DNA of 64,000 nt from Setaria digitata. Lineage: Eukaryota > Nematoda > Chromadorea > Rhabditida > Setariidae. Positions within the stretch are counted from its first letter, which is position 1. Each line of letters opens with the position of its first letter. The stretch lies in contig RCAB01000102.1 in NCBI GenBank assembly GCA_003640385.1, forward strand, positions 103,305 to 167,304. The letters run 5' to 3'. The notes under the pieces were generated by a model. The model ran no database searches. It was not told where the DNA came from and worked only from the letters and a program-made list of their open reading frames with translations. The position numbers and the translations under genes were made by a program. This document shows, piece by piece, positions 26,027 to 37,100 of this stretch.

Positions 26027-28286
26027 CATAACCTTTTAAAGTTAGTTGCAGAAAATGAGCAAATAGCATATTACTAAGATGCTTCAGTGGCCAATCAAAT
26101 GCTTTTTTACCTTTTAGAAATATGCTAAAGTGGAAAGTGCAAACACTTTTAACTGTGATGAAAAATTAATAGTTCGTTTCTAACGTAAATGATTTTTTTT
26201 ATTTTCAAATCTGCTGAAGGTTGCATTCATTTTTTATTTAAATTATTGTGAAACATCATTGTCTTCACTCACTCCAAAACAGAAATAAATTCACCAAATA
26301 TATTTGGAATACATGCGTATGAATTATGTTAATGCACCACGCTCCCCATCCTCTTTCATCTATGATAAAGAACCAAGAAGCTTTCAGAAAATTGAATTTT
26401 ATCTTTTAAATAATTCAAATTCTCATTAATATTTATCAGAGCAAGGAAATGAGAAATATCACATCTCCTTCACCGAGTAGATCTCTGATCATAGTACCGC
26501 TTCGCTTGAAACATTTTTTTTATTTAAGTATGAATCACAATACACTTAATTAATCTTATGCTATATCTAGAAAAAACTAAAATTTGTTTAAAAAGATTAA
26601 TTCTACACTTTCGCAACAGAATGGAGTTAAATCTCTTCAAGTAATAAAATAAAAGGTACTATATATCGTTAGGGTGATATTAGAGAACATCCAGAAATTA
26701 GGACATCTACAACAACATTAGCAGTGATAGATCTAATTTTATTATCCAAAAAATTTCTTCCCTATGATCATCAATGCAATTTTTTCTTGGCTTGAAATAA
26801 ATTGCCACTACTTTGAAGTTGTTTGTAATTTTCCTCGAACTTCACTCTGATTATCTAAACTTGTCTATCAGGCGGCAACATATTCTTGATAAACACTATC
26901 AATTTCTAGTATATTAATCAACAAAAGGAACTAATTCATAAACGATGCAAGGTTCTTTCTTCAGTACTATTTCTAGTTTGCATGATTGTTTAATCAAAAA
27001 TCAGTGAATATTATTCTGAAGTGATATTTTCCGTAGTTTTCAAGCCTGATAACCTGTTATGGAAGTTTTAATTTTTTTATAGTTGTTGAAGGTTAAATTC
27101 CAAAGATCCCACTTGTTTTCTTGATTCTATTAGAATTCCGCTCACGAGAATACATAAACAAAATTCCGTATTCTGCAACTTTCATTTTAAGAAAGTAATT
27201 TACTGTTGAACTCTAGTCTTAAAGGCAAAATAAATAAACTAATAAAAAAAAAAAAAATCATAAATTCAGGCGATAACAAATAATTAGTTATCCTTCCATG
27301 ATAGATTATTGTGGGTGTTTGATAACTTTAGAATGTTTCGTTGCAGAGAATTATGGTTCGTTTAATAACTGATTATTGTTGATAGTTTTGAGCAATCAAT
27401 TCTTATTAGGAAGGAACTCAAAAGAATGAAATGATCTCAACGAAATTTATTAAAAGAAACATTTAATTCCACCAAGAACATCAGTGCTTATTAGTTCCAG
27501 CGCTAAAACAGTTTCAACAGCCATTACCATTTCTAGTTACCTTTAAATTACAGATTTAAAGGCTGAGAAAAATTATGCATATTTAACTTCCAAATCTAAA
27601 ATCAGACGCAGTTATATATTTTATCAAAATTATCAGTTCAAATTAGAGCGATAACAGAACGCTTCTCCAAAAAGTAAATAAGCGTGTGTTATCTTTCAAT
27701 TTTATTGGTAAAATGATAACTACATTTTATCGATAATTAACGGTAATCTAGTTTTCTTATAAAAGCTAAGAAATGATATTCTTGCAATAGTTAATGATAG
27801 ATATACCTTTTATTAATGATAAGTTAATGATAGACATACCTTTTTTTTTACAACCACTGTGTCGTAAAAAAAAAGAGCAAAAAACATGAGCAATAGATAA
27901 TTTGAAAAGAAAGTATGTAAATTGAATTAAATGATGAAAGTCGGAAAGGTGATTTTTTCACTGGCCGCTTGATTGATGATTGATTGGTTAAATCCGATGA
28001 TATGTAAAATATTTGTTATATGATAAACTGACTTGTTAGCCTTGATGTTATGACATTTGGTTACTAAGAATAGATATTCTTAAAGTCATTCCAATTAATT
28101 TCGCTAATTGTCATGCGTCTCAGGCGTGGAAAGACGTTGTCATCTGTCGCACTTCCTCTATTTCTAATAGTGTCATCAGTTTTGTTGTAGATCAAAGATT
28201 GTTTAATTATTTTCGAGAAAAAAAAACGATAAAAAATGTTTGCAGCAACAGGAAACGACCTTATGATCTTGTTGTTTTTTGAAATC

Positions 28287-28325
28287 ATTTTTTGTTTTTG
28301 TTTTGTTCTGTTTTGTTTTGTTTTA
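28287..28325. repeat. TTTTG pentanucleotide microsatellite
   Basis: Six to seven TTTTG/TTTGT units, with one interruption, can be read directly. They lie about 550 nt upstream of the small secreted-precursor gene. Confidence 0.8.
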
Positions 28326-28860
28326 GTATCAAACGTGTTTAAAATTTAGTGAAAACAAAGTTGACTGCTTTATAAATGAAATGAAATGCTAAATATGATA
28401 GTATAAAGTTATTGTCAGCCACTTCAATTCCATCTTTCTGCACTTTCTAATTATTTCAATCAGCACATCTAATCATATTTCCTCTCTGAATTTCATGGGA
28501 GTTCATTCCTATATTCAGTTATTGTCGCTGTCATTTCTACTTCAACTTGGCAGAAGAATGTGTGAGAAGACTTGATAGCTGTTTAAAACAGCTTAACCAA
28601 ATCTGAAAACTATCATGGAATAAAATTCCGTGTTAGTGAAAAGATGGCAATTAAGAAATATCTTAATTTTTCTTTATCAGTAGAACTCAAGATAGTTTAT
28701 ATTTAAAAAATTAGTATTTTCTTCATGCTCAAACTGAAGTTATTAAATTCTTATTAGAATCACTGATCCGAAACCCTTGTTAATATGAAAACTTATTTCT
28801 ATGAGTATATTTCAGAGGCGATGATGATGTGCAAAGGATTTACAATCATTTTATTTTGAG

Positions 28861-28870
28861 TTAATTTCAG
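28861..28870 (+). promoter_or_regulatory. Probable spliced-leader trans-splice acceptor
   Basis: TTAATTTCAG ends at 28870, eight bases before an ATG that opens a signal peptide, and no cis exon is visible upstream. This matches the placement of spliced-leader acceptors on nematode mRNAs. It also supports the start codon at 28879. Confidence 0.5.
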
Positions 28871-28878
28871 CGAAAGTC

Positions 28879-29373
28879 ATGAAATACTTCATTCTTGCTT
28901 TGGTTGTCTTCATTGCAATTAGCGCTATTATTGCTGAAAATGACACAGTAACAGGTTTGTTCCACTATTTTCAGAATCTTCATATGATTTCTGGTAAAAA
29001 TTGGTTTAATGTGTTGATTTATCCTTATCTATAATTTATGCTTTAGCTGCTTAAAATCACTTTAAAAAAATCAATAATTTTTTCAAGTTTTTTTTTTTAA
29101 TTTACTCGAATTTTTAACAATTTAAATATTTTAAGACTTAATATTTTCTTATTTTAAACATAATTATTATTATAGCACTTTGGGACCACTTTGATTCTTT
29201 TTCTTTTCAATTTAGTATTTTGCATAGTTGCAGAAAACAACCAAGAGGAAGAAAATGAAAATGAAAACAGAAACCATGAAAAACGATCTCAGTTCGTTTC
29301 TTCTCACTTCGTAATCAACAGGACAAAACAGGAGAGATTAAAGAATAGCTTGAAGAGTTCCGTAAATAAATGA
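28879..29373 (+). CDS. Small secreted precursor with acidic pro-region and basic C-terminal peptide (71 aa)
   Basis: Two exons join in phase: 28879-28954 and 29234-29373. The first encodes a clear signal peptide (MKYFILALVVFIAISAIIAE). The second encodes an acidic Glu/Asn-rich stretch (NNQEEENENENRNHE), a Lys-Arg pair, and a 28-residue tail with two Arg, four Lys and one Glu (SQFVSSH...SSVNK), ending in TGA. The layout of signal, acidic spacer, dibasic site and cationic peptide is that of processed bioactive peptide precursors such as neuropeptides or host-defence peptides. Function is inferred from layout only, and the family was not recognised. A second in-frame acceptor (TTTCAATTTAG, exon from 29216) would insert six residues. 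An AATAAA follows 54 nt after the stop. Confidence 0.65.
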
Positions 29374-29426
29374 GGGTGAAGAATGGTTGATTTGATGGAA
29401 ATTGGCCAGGGCTTAGCAGTGTAGGA

Positions 29427-29432
29427 AATAAA
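29427..29432 (+). terminator. Polyadenylation signal AATAAA of the small secreted precursor
   Basis: A canonical hexamer lies 54 nt past the TGA at 29371-29373, a normal nematode 3' UTR length. Its spacing supports the small gene being real. Confidence 0.55.
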
Positions 29433-29718
29433 ACTGATTTAGCAAAAATAACATACTTATCAAGTTAAATGTGATATAGTAATGCTCAATATTGGTACTT
29501 AACGACTGTCCTCAGCGTATTTCTTTCAGTTAGTTTTCAGCAGATGACTTCAGGTCTAAACACTATGATCCAACAGTGATGGCACCGAAATTAAACCCCA
29601 GTGCCGGTTTACTGTTCCGGCGCAAAATACGTTCTGAAGAAGGTGGATGCTGCTGCTGCTGAAATGGCTTACTTCAATTGTAATAAACAAAGTGTAAATG
29701 AAAATGAATATTTTGAAT

Positions 29719-29884
29719 TGGCAGTGGAGTCTGAGTTCATCACTGTATCGCTACTATTCATTAACGATCGCATTTCTCTTTATGTAATTNTCAGTGGAGT
29801 CTGAGTAATAGTAGCAGAGCAAACTTTGTTTCATCACTGTATCGCTACTATTCATTAACGATCGCATTTCTCTTTATGTAATTT
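29719..29884. repeat. Near-identical direct copies around a single N (assembly join)
   Basis: The sequence before the N at 29790 (from about 29719) reappears after it (29791-29884). The second copy differs only by a 24-bp insertion after the shared GTGGAGTCTGAG. This is the signature of two haplotypes or contig ends placed end to end. A 67-codon frame at 29601-29804 runs across the join and is not annotated as a gene. Confidence 0.8.
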
Positions 29885-31423
29885 CAAACAAATAAAGCAT
29901 CACCGAAATGAATGCTACACCATTACAATAATATAGCAAGATTCTCTGTGCTGACTGATTACGGCTGATCCGAAACAAATCGAGTCTGTAGAACTTATTA
30001 CATTAAGTTCATGGAAGTTATACACTAGCAGTTAGAACTGATTTTTCAACCCTACTTATGAGAAATTTTTCGGGAAAAATGGTTCTAAGGAAAAGTTCTA
30101 ATTTTAAAAACACCGCCGAAGATTATTTACTCACAAACATTTCTATTTTGGCGATCGAACTGTTTCTACCGAACAAACAGTAGAATAAATTAATCATGGT
30201 ATTACTTTTTTGCATTATAATGGGGATAAACTAAATTGCAATTACAGGCAAATTATGTAATATTTGTAGAATAGTCTGCATGATATCAGTGATGGTTTTC
30301 AATTTTTTTGAAATTTGTGAAGATAGAGAATTTTTCTCGAAATATTTCCATTTTCGGTAGTTACGCATCCTGAAGAGCATGAAAGAGTTTTGAAAATAAA
30401 AGCAATAAAATATATTAACTTTAAGGTGAATCAGTCATACGAGATTACTTATGAAGCAATTTCTTTAGAGTTCATTTTAAATATTTGTTTTCTATAACCA
30501 TATCAAATATTTATTTAAAAAAGTATTACTGATCGCTGATACTTATTCATTTTAAGAAGTACGGAAGTTACCAGCAATATTACTAAATATGATTTTTACA
30601 ATCTTCAGAGATTATCGATCAACCTGGAAAGGAAACTTCCAAACTATACATATCACAAATAAAATAGCAAAAATCTTTATTGAATAATAATTGAGTAGTA
30701 ATAATCGGTTTATCGGTTATTGCTTAACTAGCAATTCGTTATGAACTACCAAAGGAGATTTGATTATGAGGTTACCACTGCAGAATTATTAAAAAAGCTA
30801 AGGTATCTTTATTTCAAGCGACTTTGTGATTGTATTATTCTGTGTAACGTTAAGAAATCTTAAAAATGTCAGTAATATTGAGAGCTGCATTTTGAACAAT
30901 AAATGTTTTTGCAATTATGATAAGAATTCTTAACAGTGATTAAAACAAATGTTTTTTTTTCTTTCATTTGTTATAAAGTTGTTTTTTAGGGATTTAAATA
31001 ACAGAGATTCTTATTTAAAGTGCGACAAAAAAGTTATCATCATGTGTGGTTTCTTCGAAGACAGTCACTTATGTTATCACTTATCATTAACAAACACGCA
31101 TTCTACGGTTCAAAATAGTTTTTGTCGCATTTTTAAGTTTTTCAAAAACTCTTCCACTCTAACTAATTCGTCGATTTAGTTCGAGTAACAAAGTAACAAA
31201 TTTTTTTGTTCTTGTAACACTACTCTTTTGGGATATTAAACCGGTTGAATAAATTTAAAAATTAATCATTGAAATGGAAACTTCATTGATCCAACGTTGA
31301 AATAACACTTTTTATTCCCAAATGCATTTCTTTCCACTCATTCTGTATTTCTTTAATAGTGATCTTCACGGAGAATTTGCTAATTACTTCTTTTAATTAA
31401 TTTAGTTAACCATAAAATTCTAG

Positions 31424-31714
31424 CCAGTGATATTCAACGTTGAACGCCCATATGGTGGTGCTTTCGGTGTAACGCCTCACATTGGTGTTGTGATGCCACG
31501 ATGTACGACAACCGTCTATTGCAGTTTCCGATCGGAACGTATTGCTCGAGTACCTGATGACGGCATATACATTTACAGTATTTTCCAAAAAGCAGTCACC
31601 AATGATAAATTCGCTAATGCGGAAACTGATAAAGACAAAGAACGGGTAGCCCGGAAAGTACTGCATCTTTCGTCTTATTTAAGAAAATCTATGTCTAAAC
31701 TCAGAACTCTTTAA
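31424..31714 (+). CDS. MSP-fold (major sperm protein-like) protein, C-terminal exon only
   Basis: An acceptor-like TTCTAG at 31418-31423 opens a frame starting PVIFNVERPYGGAFGV and ending at TAA 31712-31714. The segment FGVTPHIGVVMP, then TTTVYCSF, then VPDDGIYIYSIFQK follows the back half of an MSP/VAP immunoglobulin-like fold: Pro-containing strand, Gly-Val-Val turn, TVxV-type strand, final YxIF strand. A charged tail of about 40 residues follows, unlike the short MSP sperm proteins. MSP-domain proteins serve in nematode sperm cytoskeleton or as ER membrane tethers. The front half of the domain must be in an upstream exon, which I could not find between 29880 and 31420. This is therefore a partial gene, or a pseudogene if no front exon exists. 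There is no in-frame ATG at the beginning. Confidence 0.5.
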   Translation, partial: PVIFNVERPYGGAFGVTPHIGVVMPRCTTTVYCSFRSERIARVPDDGIYIYSIFQKAVTNDKFANAETDKDKERVARKVLHLSSYLRKSMSKLRTL

Positions 31715-31789
31715 AATGGGAAACTTCTACTCTGAAGAGGTCATTATTTCAAGATCTGGTCACAGCATCGCGGCAGATGTTTGGAATGT

Positions 31790-31960
31790 CTGCGCTTACC
31801 GGTGGGATTTGAACCCCGACGGCAGGCTACCCACGAACCACATATCGAACTGTGTTCCGGCGACCTACCTGGCAAGCTTCAACCTGGAGCACCCAAACTA
31901 CCGAGAGAGAAGGAGGAACTGCCAACCAGTCAGCTACCATCTGCGGAAGAAATACATGAA
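31790..31960 (-). repeat. tRNA-like B-box-containing element, possible SINE
   Basis: On the minus strand a sequence matching the polymerase III B box (GGTTCAAATCC, at about 31808-31818) follows a weak A-box-like TGGTTCGTGGG. The flanking 170 bp is clearly more GC-rich than its surroundings. The T-arm stem pairs badly and no anticodon arm could be folded, so this is not called a tRNA gene. It may be a tRNA-derived repeat. Confidence 0.3.
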
Positions 31961-32782
31961 GGAAACAAATGACGATGTTTGATAGCTTGGCTCCTTTTTC
32001 ACTGCAAAAAACATATTCAGATAGCATCTCGATTACCTTTGAACTGTTTATCATAAAGTTCTCAGTTCTTCAGCAGTTAATGTTCACCAACACCTCCAGC
32101 CTCATCTATCAACTTTTTACGTTTGCAATTGTCTGTAAAATTCAACTCTGTAAAAAATTCAATTTAATTATCAAAAAACATTAAAATAAGGAAAATTCAA
32201 AATTTTATTACCAAATAAACTCTACAAGAATTCCAGCGTTGTAGCTCTTAGTGCAAATTAACCGCTTAGTAAGAGATTTAATTTACAAAAATATCTGCGC
32301 ACTTTGGTCAGAAGAAAACAGTACTGTAAGAATGAGAGCCAGTATGGTACTTTGGAAATCCTTCACTAAAATATACGTTATGAATGGCATACACTGACCT
32401 AACTGATTGTTATCATATAAACTCCATCCCCAAATAGAAGCATGAAAAAAGTGAAGCATTTTATTCGGTCAACGTAGAAAAAAACATATAGAAATGAGAA
32501 GGAATGCATCGAAATGCCGTCAAGCATTAAATTTTTTTAAATGCGAAGACACTCAGCAGATCTGACCATATTCTCATCTCCTCCTAATTTCCATAGCCTG
32601 ACATAATTTCAGGTTTAAAATAAGAGTGTTTTCTTTTCCAGATAAACTTTTCATCACTATTGCCTAAAGAAATTGCCATCTTTTTTACACTCTTCCCAGG
32701 GTTTTGGTTTCTTGCATCCAGAACTCATTCAACTTTACTATTTCTCGAATTTGCTAGTGTCATAACTATCATATTTTTTTTT

Positions 32783-32966
32783 TCCAGTAATCTAACAAGG
32801 ATATCAGTACTACACCGGTAATTTCATTTCTTTTGGCCACTGATTACAATCTAGTTCTGTTTTGCTAGCCATNCTTTCCAGTAATCTAACAAGGATATCA
32901 GTACTACACCGATAATTTCATTTCTTTTGGCCACTGATTACAATCTAGTTCTGTTTTGCTAGCCAT
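32783..32966. repeat. 90-bp direct duplication flanking a single N (assembly join)
   Basis: About 90 bp ending in GCTAGCCAT at 32872 is repeated right after the N at 32873, with a single base difference (CCGGTAA versus CCGATAA). This points to collapsed or abutted allelic contigs, not a biological tandem repeat. The rest of 31990-34170 holds no recognisable gene. Confidence 0.85.
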
Positions 32967-34179
32967 AGGTCATAAGATAAAACAGAACGAGGACAAACAT
33001 CCAGCACTCAACTTAAGGTAAAGATCGAATCAAAATTTTTGATCCTTCAGAAATCTTGTGATGGGAAAATTATTCATGAGTTATTTTGCGCTTCAATTAA
33101 TTTTCTCCTCATCACTGAGACACTATTTAATTAAAAAGAATTTCGGCTCGGCTCTATGCTTCTGTCTAGTAAAAACACTTTCACAATTCTCTGCTGCTAC
33201 TATCAAAACGACCAAGCAAAGATCCCGGTTGCTGCTGTTATTATACTTTAATTGAATGTATTAATAGGTAATAGTATGAATAACTAAATACTTCCTGCAT
33301 TTTTCCATAAAGAAACAGTCACAATCATAGACAGAAATTAAATGTATCATTATGTCTTACAGTCGGCAACTTCACGAAATATAATATAAATCCAAGCTTT
33401 TTTTATTCGACTAGCTAAGATTTGAGAAAAGGAAAAATCAGTAAAGCAAAACACAGCAACTCAGAGCTGCCAATAAGAACGAGCCACTATAAAAAAGAGA
33501 AGATCCATAAGAAAAAGTGGATCCGGTAGTAATAAATTGGAATAAACTATAACTATATGAACTAAATTTACATTTCACTTTTTCATTCATCTCAGCTTGA
33601 TCTAGATGCGCTTCCTCTGATCTAGATTTAGAAGATAAGTTTCAAGTGAGTTTTAATGTTATGTTCGAAATCTCTATCAGCAATTTGATCAATAAATAAA
33701 TTATTGAAACAAAATTATACGAACTGGCGAGTGGTGGCACACAGCAATGTCTCTCATGATGTACAGGTACAAAATGTACTTGGATATAGAATCAAACAGA
33801 TTACGCGTATGATTATTAGTGAGAAGTTACACATGTTTTTTTTTCTTTCAAAATATAGTGATTTTTTGAAAAGGTAAAACTCGAGACTGCGTAACAGCGA
33901 AAAGACATTTTATATGTAAAATCAAAAAACACAAAGAGAAAAAAAGAACCTTATGACAAAAAATGAACCAAATAGTATTAGCTATATTCAAAAGCTTGTC
34001 TTTTCTTATCTCATCATTTTTTTCAATACTAAATTATTTAATTTCCATAATGGCATTGTTCTTTCTACATAATTATTCGTTTGTGTACTTTAGGGTAGAC
34101 ACGTTGTGCAAGTGATGACGCTAGTGGCAGTATCCAAAAAGAGGTGCTAGACGGCCAACCAGGTTTAAACTGAAAATCA

Positions 34180-37100
34180 TTATGCAGTTGAAGTAAGAGT
34201 TTCTGCACCAGCTCCTCGCACAAAAAGGACTCGCGGTAAACCAGCTGTAAGCTCGTCCAAATAATGCATGTAATCGGTGAAACCTAAAATTTTAATGCTT
34301 TGGTTCGTTCAAATTATGAATTATTTCGAAAAAGTGAAAAAAAAAAATCTTGTGTTTTCCAATACTTCCGGAACTGCATTCAAAATCAGCTGCTGTTAAC
34401 TCTATAGTTATAGCACTTTTATGTAATAAATATTGTTACAGACTAAGATAAAATTGACTTTATAAGGCACAATGAAAAATGGTTGAAAGTTCCACATATC
34501 GCTGGAAGCTTGGAAGAAAATAGTACAATATTAAGGGCTTAATTTATGGCTGTAATCAATGAATAATGACAGCTGATAAATATCGGACCTTCTTTAACTT
34601 CGGGAGGCTTTGGAAGATTAAGTAGTATAAGTTGGCTTTTTTCGGATGTCTTCCTGAATAAAGTATTCAAACGGGTAGCAGTATGCATTTTGTGAACCTG
34701 AAAACTATCACTGTTGATTTCTGCAACAGTGATCTGTTGAATCTGCTACTTCTAAGCAAAATGGAAATAAGTGGAAATAAGTGGCAATATAAAAAAAAAA
34801 AACTTTTTTTTCGTCTTTCATCTTTTCTCTTTTAAGATGCATAAAAGTATACAGGAAAAAGGAAGACTAATAAAGAAGAAAAAGAGAAGTGCATCTGCAT
34901 AAACATAGTTATATCAGAAATATCAAGCTGAAAACTATACAAAACATACGAAGGCAGGGACTTATGCTTTCCCTATTCAAAAAATATTAGCTGAACAGGC
35001 TCAAGAAATCATAAATCATAGATGAAACTGAATAACTACCAAGCCCGGATACCCTTAGCTGATAAGAATAATTGAAAAAAATAAAAATATAGACCTTGCG
35101 CCTGTCCAGATTCTGTAAACGCTTCATCCTTTCATTATCGTATTTGATATCTTCATCTCGAATTCGCAATTTCTTCACAATTTTCCTCCTGGAGAGTAAT
35201 AAATATCCTCACTCAGACAGCATTAACGAAGCATCCAGAGAGCAGCAGCAGGTAGTCTGTGCTACAAGTGTATTGTTTAACACGGCAAAATTCTGATAAA
35301 GCTTGGGTTGATAAGTGTAACTAGGAAATTCGAAGACAAACCCTAACTCCGCCTGCGTTGGAAATGTCTGGACGCTTCGATTTTCCATTGCCGTTGCTGA
35401 AATTAATCTAATAAAGCATGAAATGGATGGAAAAAGATGTGCAAAAAAGATCCTATGATAGAAGAAATGACCTCAGTAAATTCAGAATTACTGTAAATCA
35501 GTCAGTATTTACATTACCTTTTAAAATATAAGTGATACGAGTAAACAAAGTTGTTAAAGGGCTCAAAATTCACAAAAAATGAATAGTGAAAAAAAAGTAG
35601 TGAAACCCTACAGTCTAAACTGGCATCGTTGACGATCAGATCTTCACTGCCCTTCTCAACATCGACTCTTATTTCACCAGCATGCTTTTCAACGCAAAAA
35701 CGATTTCTTTTCAAGGGCTAAAAATTAACAAAATAAGCAGAAGAAAAAAAACCATAAGATGCAGAAGATACGAGTAACAAAAATCATTCATTATGATTTT
35801 TATGAAGAGGCTTTTGATTCCTAGTGTTTTCAATCATAGGAGATAAGTATTCCATGAGCGAATTTGCTCGAAGTAATGGAACCTCAATGTTATCGATATC
35901 ACTGGGTGCTTTGCCATTTGTTTCTTTTGACAACTCAATGTTTTTCTCTGCTGTCGCAAGTCTTTTTGCCTCACGTGCCATCTGACTCCTTTCTTCCATC
36001 ATTAATGTTCGTTCAAAGTCAGCTCGCGAAATATTAGGATCACTTAATATGTGTACCTAAAACGATCTAATATAGAAGATAAAACAAATTTCCACCACTG
36101 CTCAACTGATTTTTTTTTCTTTTTTTTTTTTTTTTTTGACAACACCACCTTACTAATATTTCATGAAGAATTGAGTACAATAAGAGTATGATAATGGATG
36201 GATGCATTTAAAAATGCAAACCTGGACGGTAGCGTCAATGCGCATCGCTTTCAAATAGAAATTAATTCTGCCAGTCATCTCTTCTCTTTCCACACCATCA
36301 CGAGCTATACCGATTACGCGTAATTGACATCCACGCCACACCTAAATATATATGTTCTTAACCCAATGATTTTATGTTAAATGAGTTATAACTTAACCGC
36401 AAAAATACATATTTACTGTTATAATTTCTTTTCTTATTTATTACTAAAATACTTCTGCACTTTGTGGTACAGTAAAAGCCAGCTTAATAACTTTTACAGT
36501 TCCTAATAAAAAGGCTAACCTTATGATGCAACAGTAAATGGGCGATTAATCCAAGGAAACCTCGATCACGAATTATCCAATATGCATCGACATAACCACC
36601 TTTTACGGGCTCACTTATGTAAGGAAAATGCGATATTTCTTTGGCAACAAGGAGACACATTTTCATAACATAACCAGCATGTAATTTGTCTAAAATTGAT
36701 TCATTAAATGTAGAATCAGAACAAAAGTTCCAGGACACAGACTTAAGATTTAAATATTTTCCATGCAGAAATAATAATAAGTAGTTCATATCAAAATTTT
36801 TAGCATTTAGGAGTGGTTTAGTCTCTTGTTGAAAAATGCATCTAATGGCATGCGAATTATTTTAGAAACGGAAGTATTCCAGAGTAAAGANTAAGTATTC
36901 CAGAATAAAGAAAATAGAAAAGTTATGAAAACAAAATTAATAAGATATTTTCAGCGACTNATTCCAGAGTAAAGAAAATAGAAAAGTTATGAAAACAAAA
37001 TTAATAAGATATTTTCAGCGACTATGTAATTTAAAACAGCGAAGGGAAACTAACCTACAAATGTTGAATATTCTGAATCTGGTGGTTCAGAAGGCCAATC

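Larger units (their letters stand above)
26027..28870. other. Gene-poor AT-rich stretch
   Basis: Nothing protein-like was seen on either strand. The 74-codon minus frame at 28064-28288 has no recognisable motif. A TTTTG-type pentamer repeat occurs at about 28287-28325. Confidence 0.55.

Noticed and set aside
29601..29804. 67-codon plus frame as a gene
   Set aside because: It reads across the undetermined base and an artefactual duplication, and has no start context or motif.
31808..31820. A tRNA gene on the minus strand
   Set aside because: The B-box match is good, but the T-arm stem does not pair and no anticodon or acceptor stem could be drawn.
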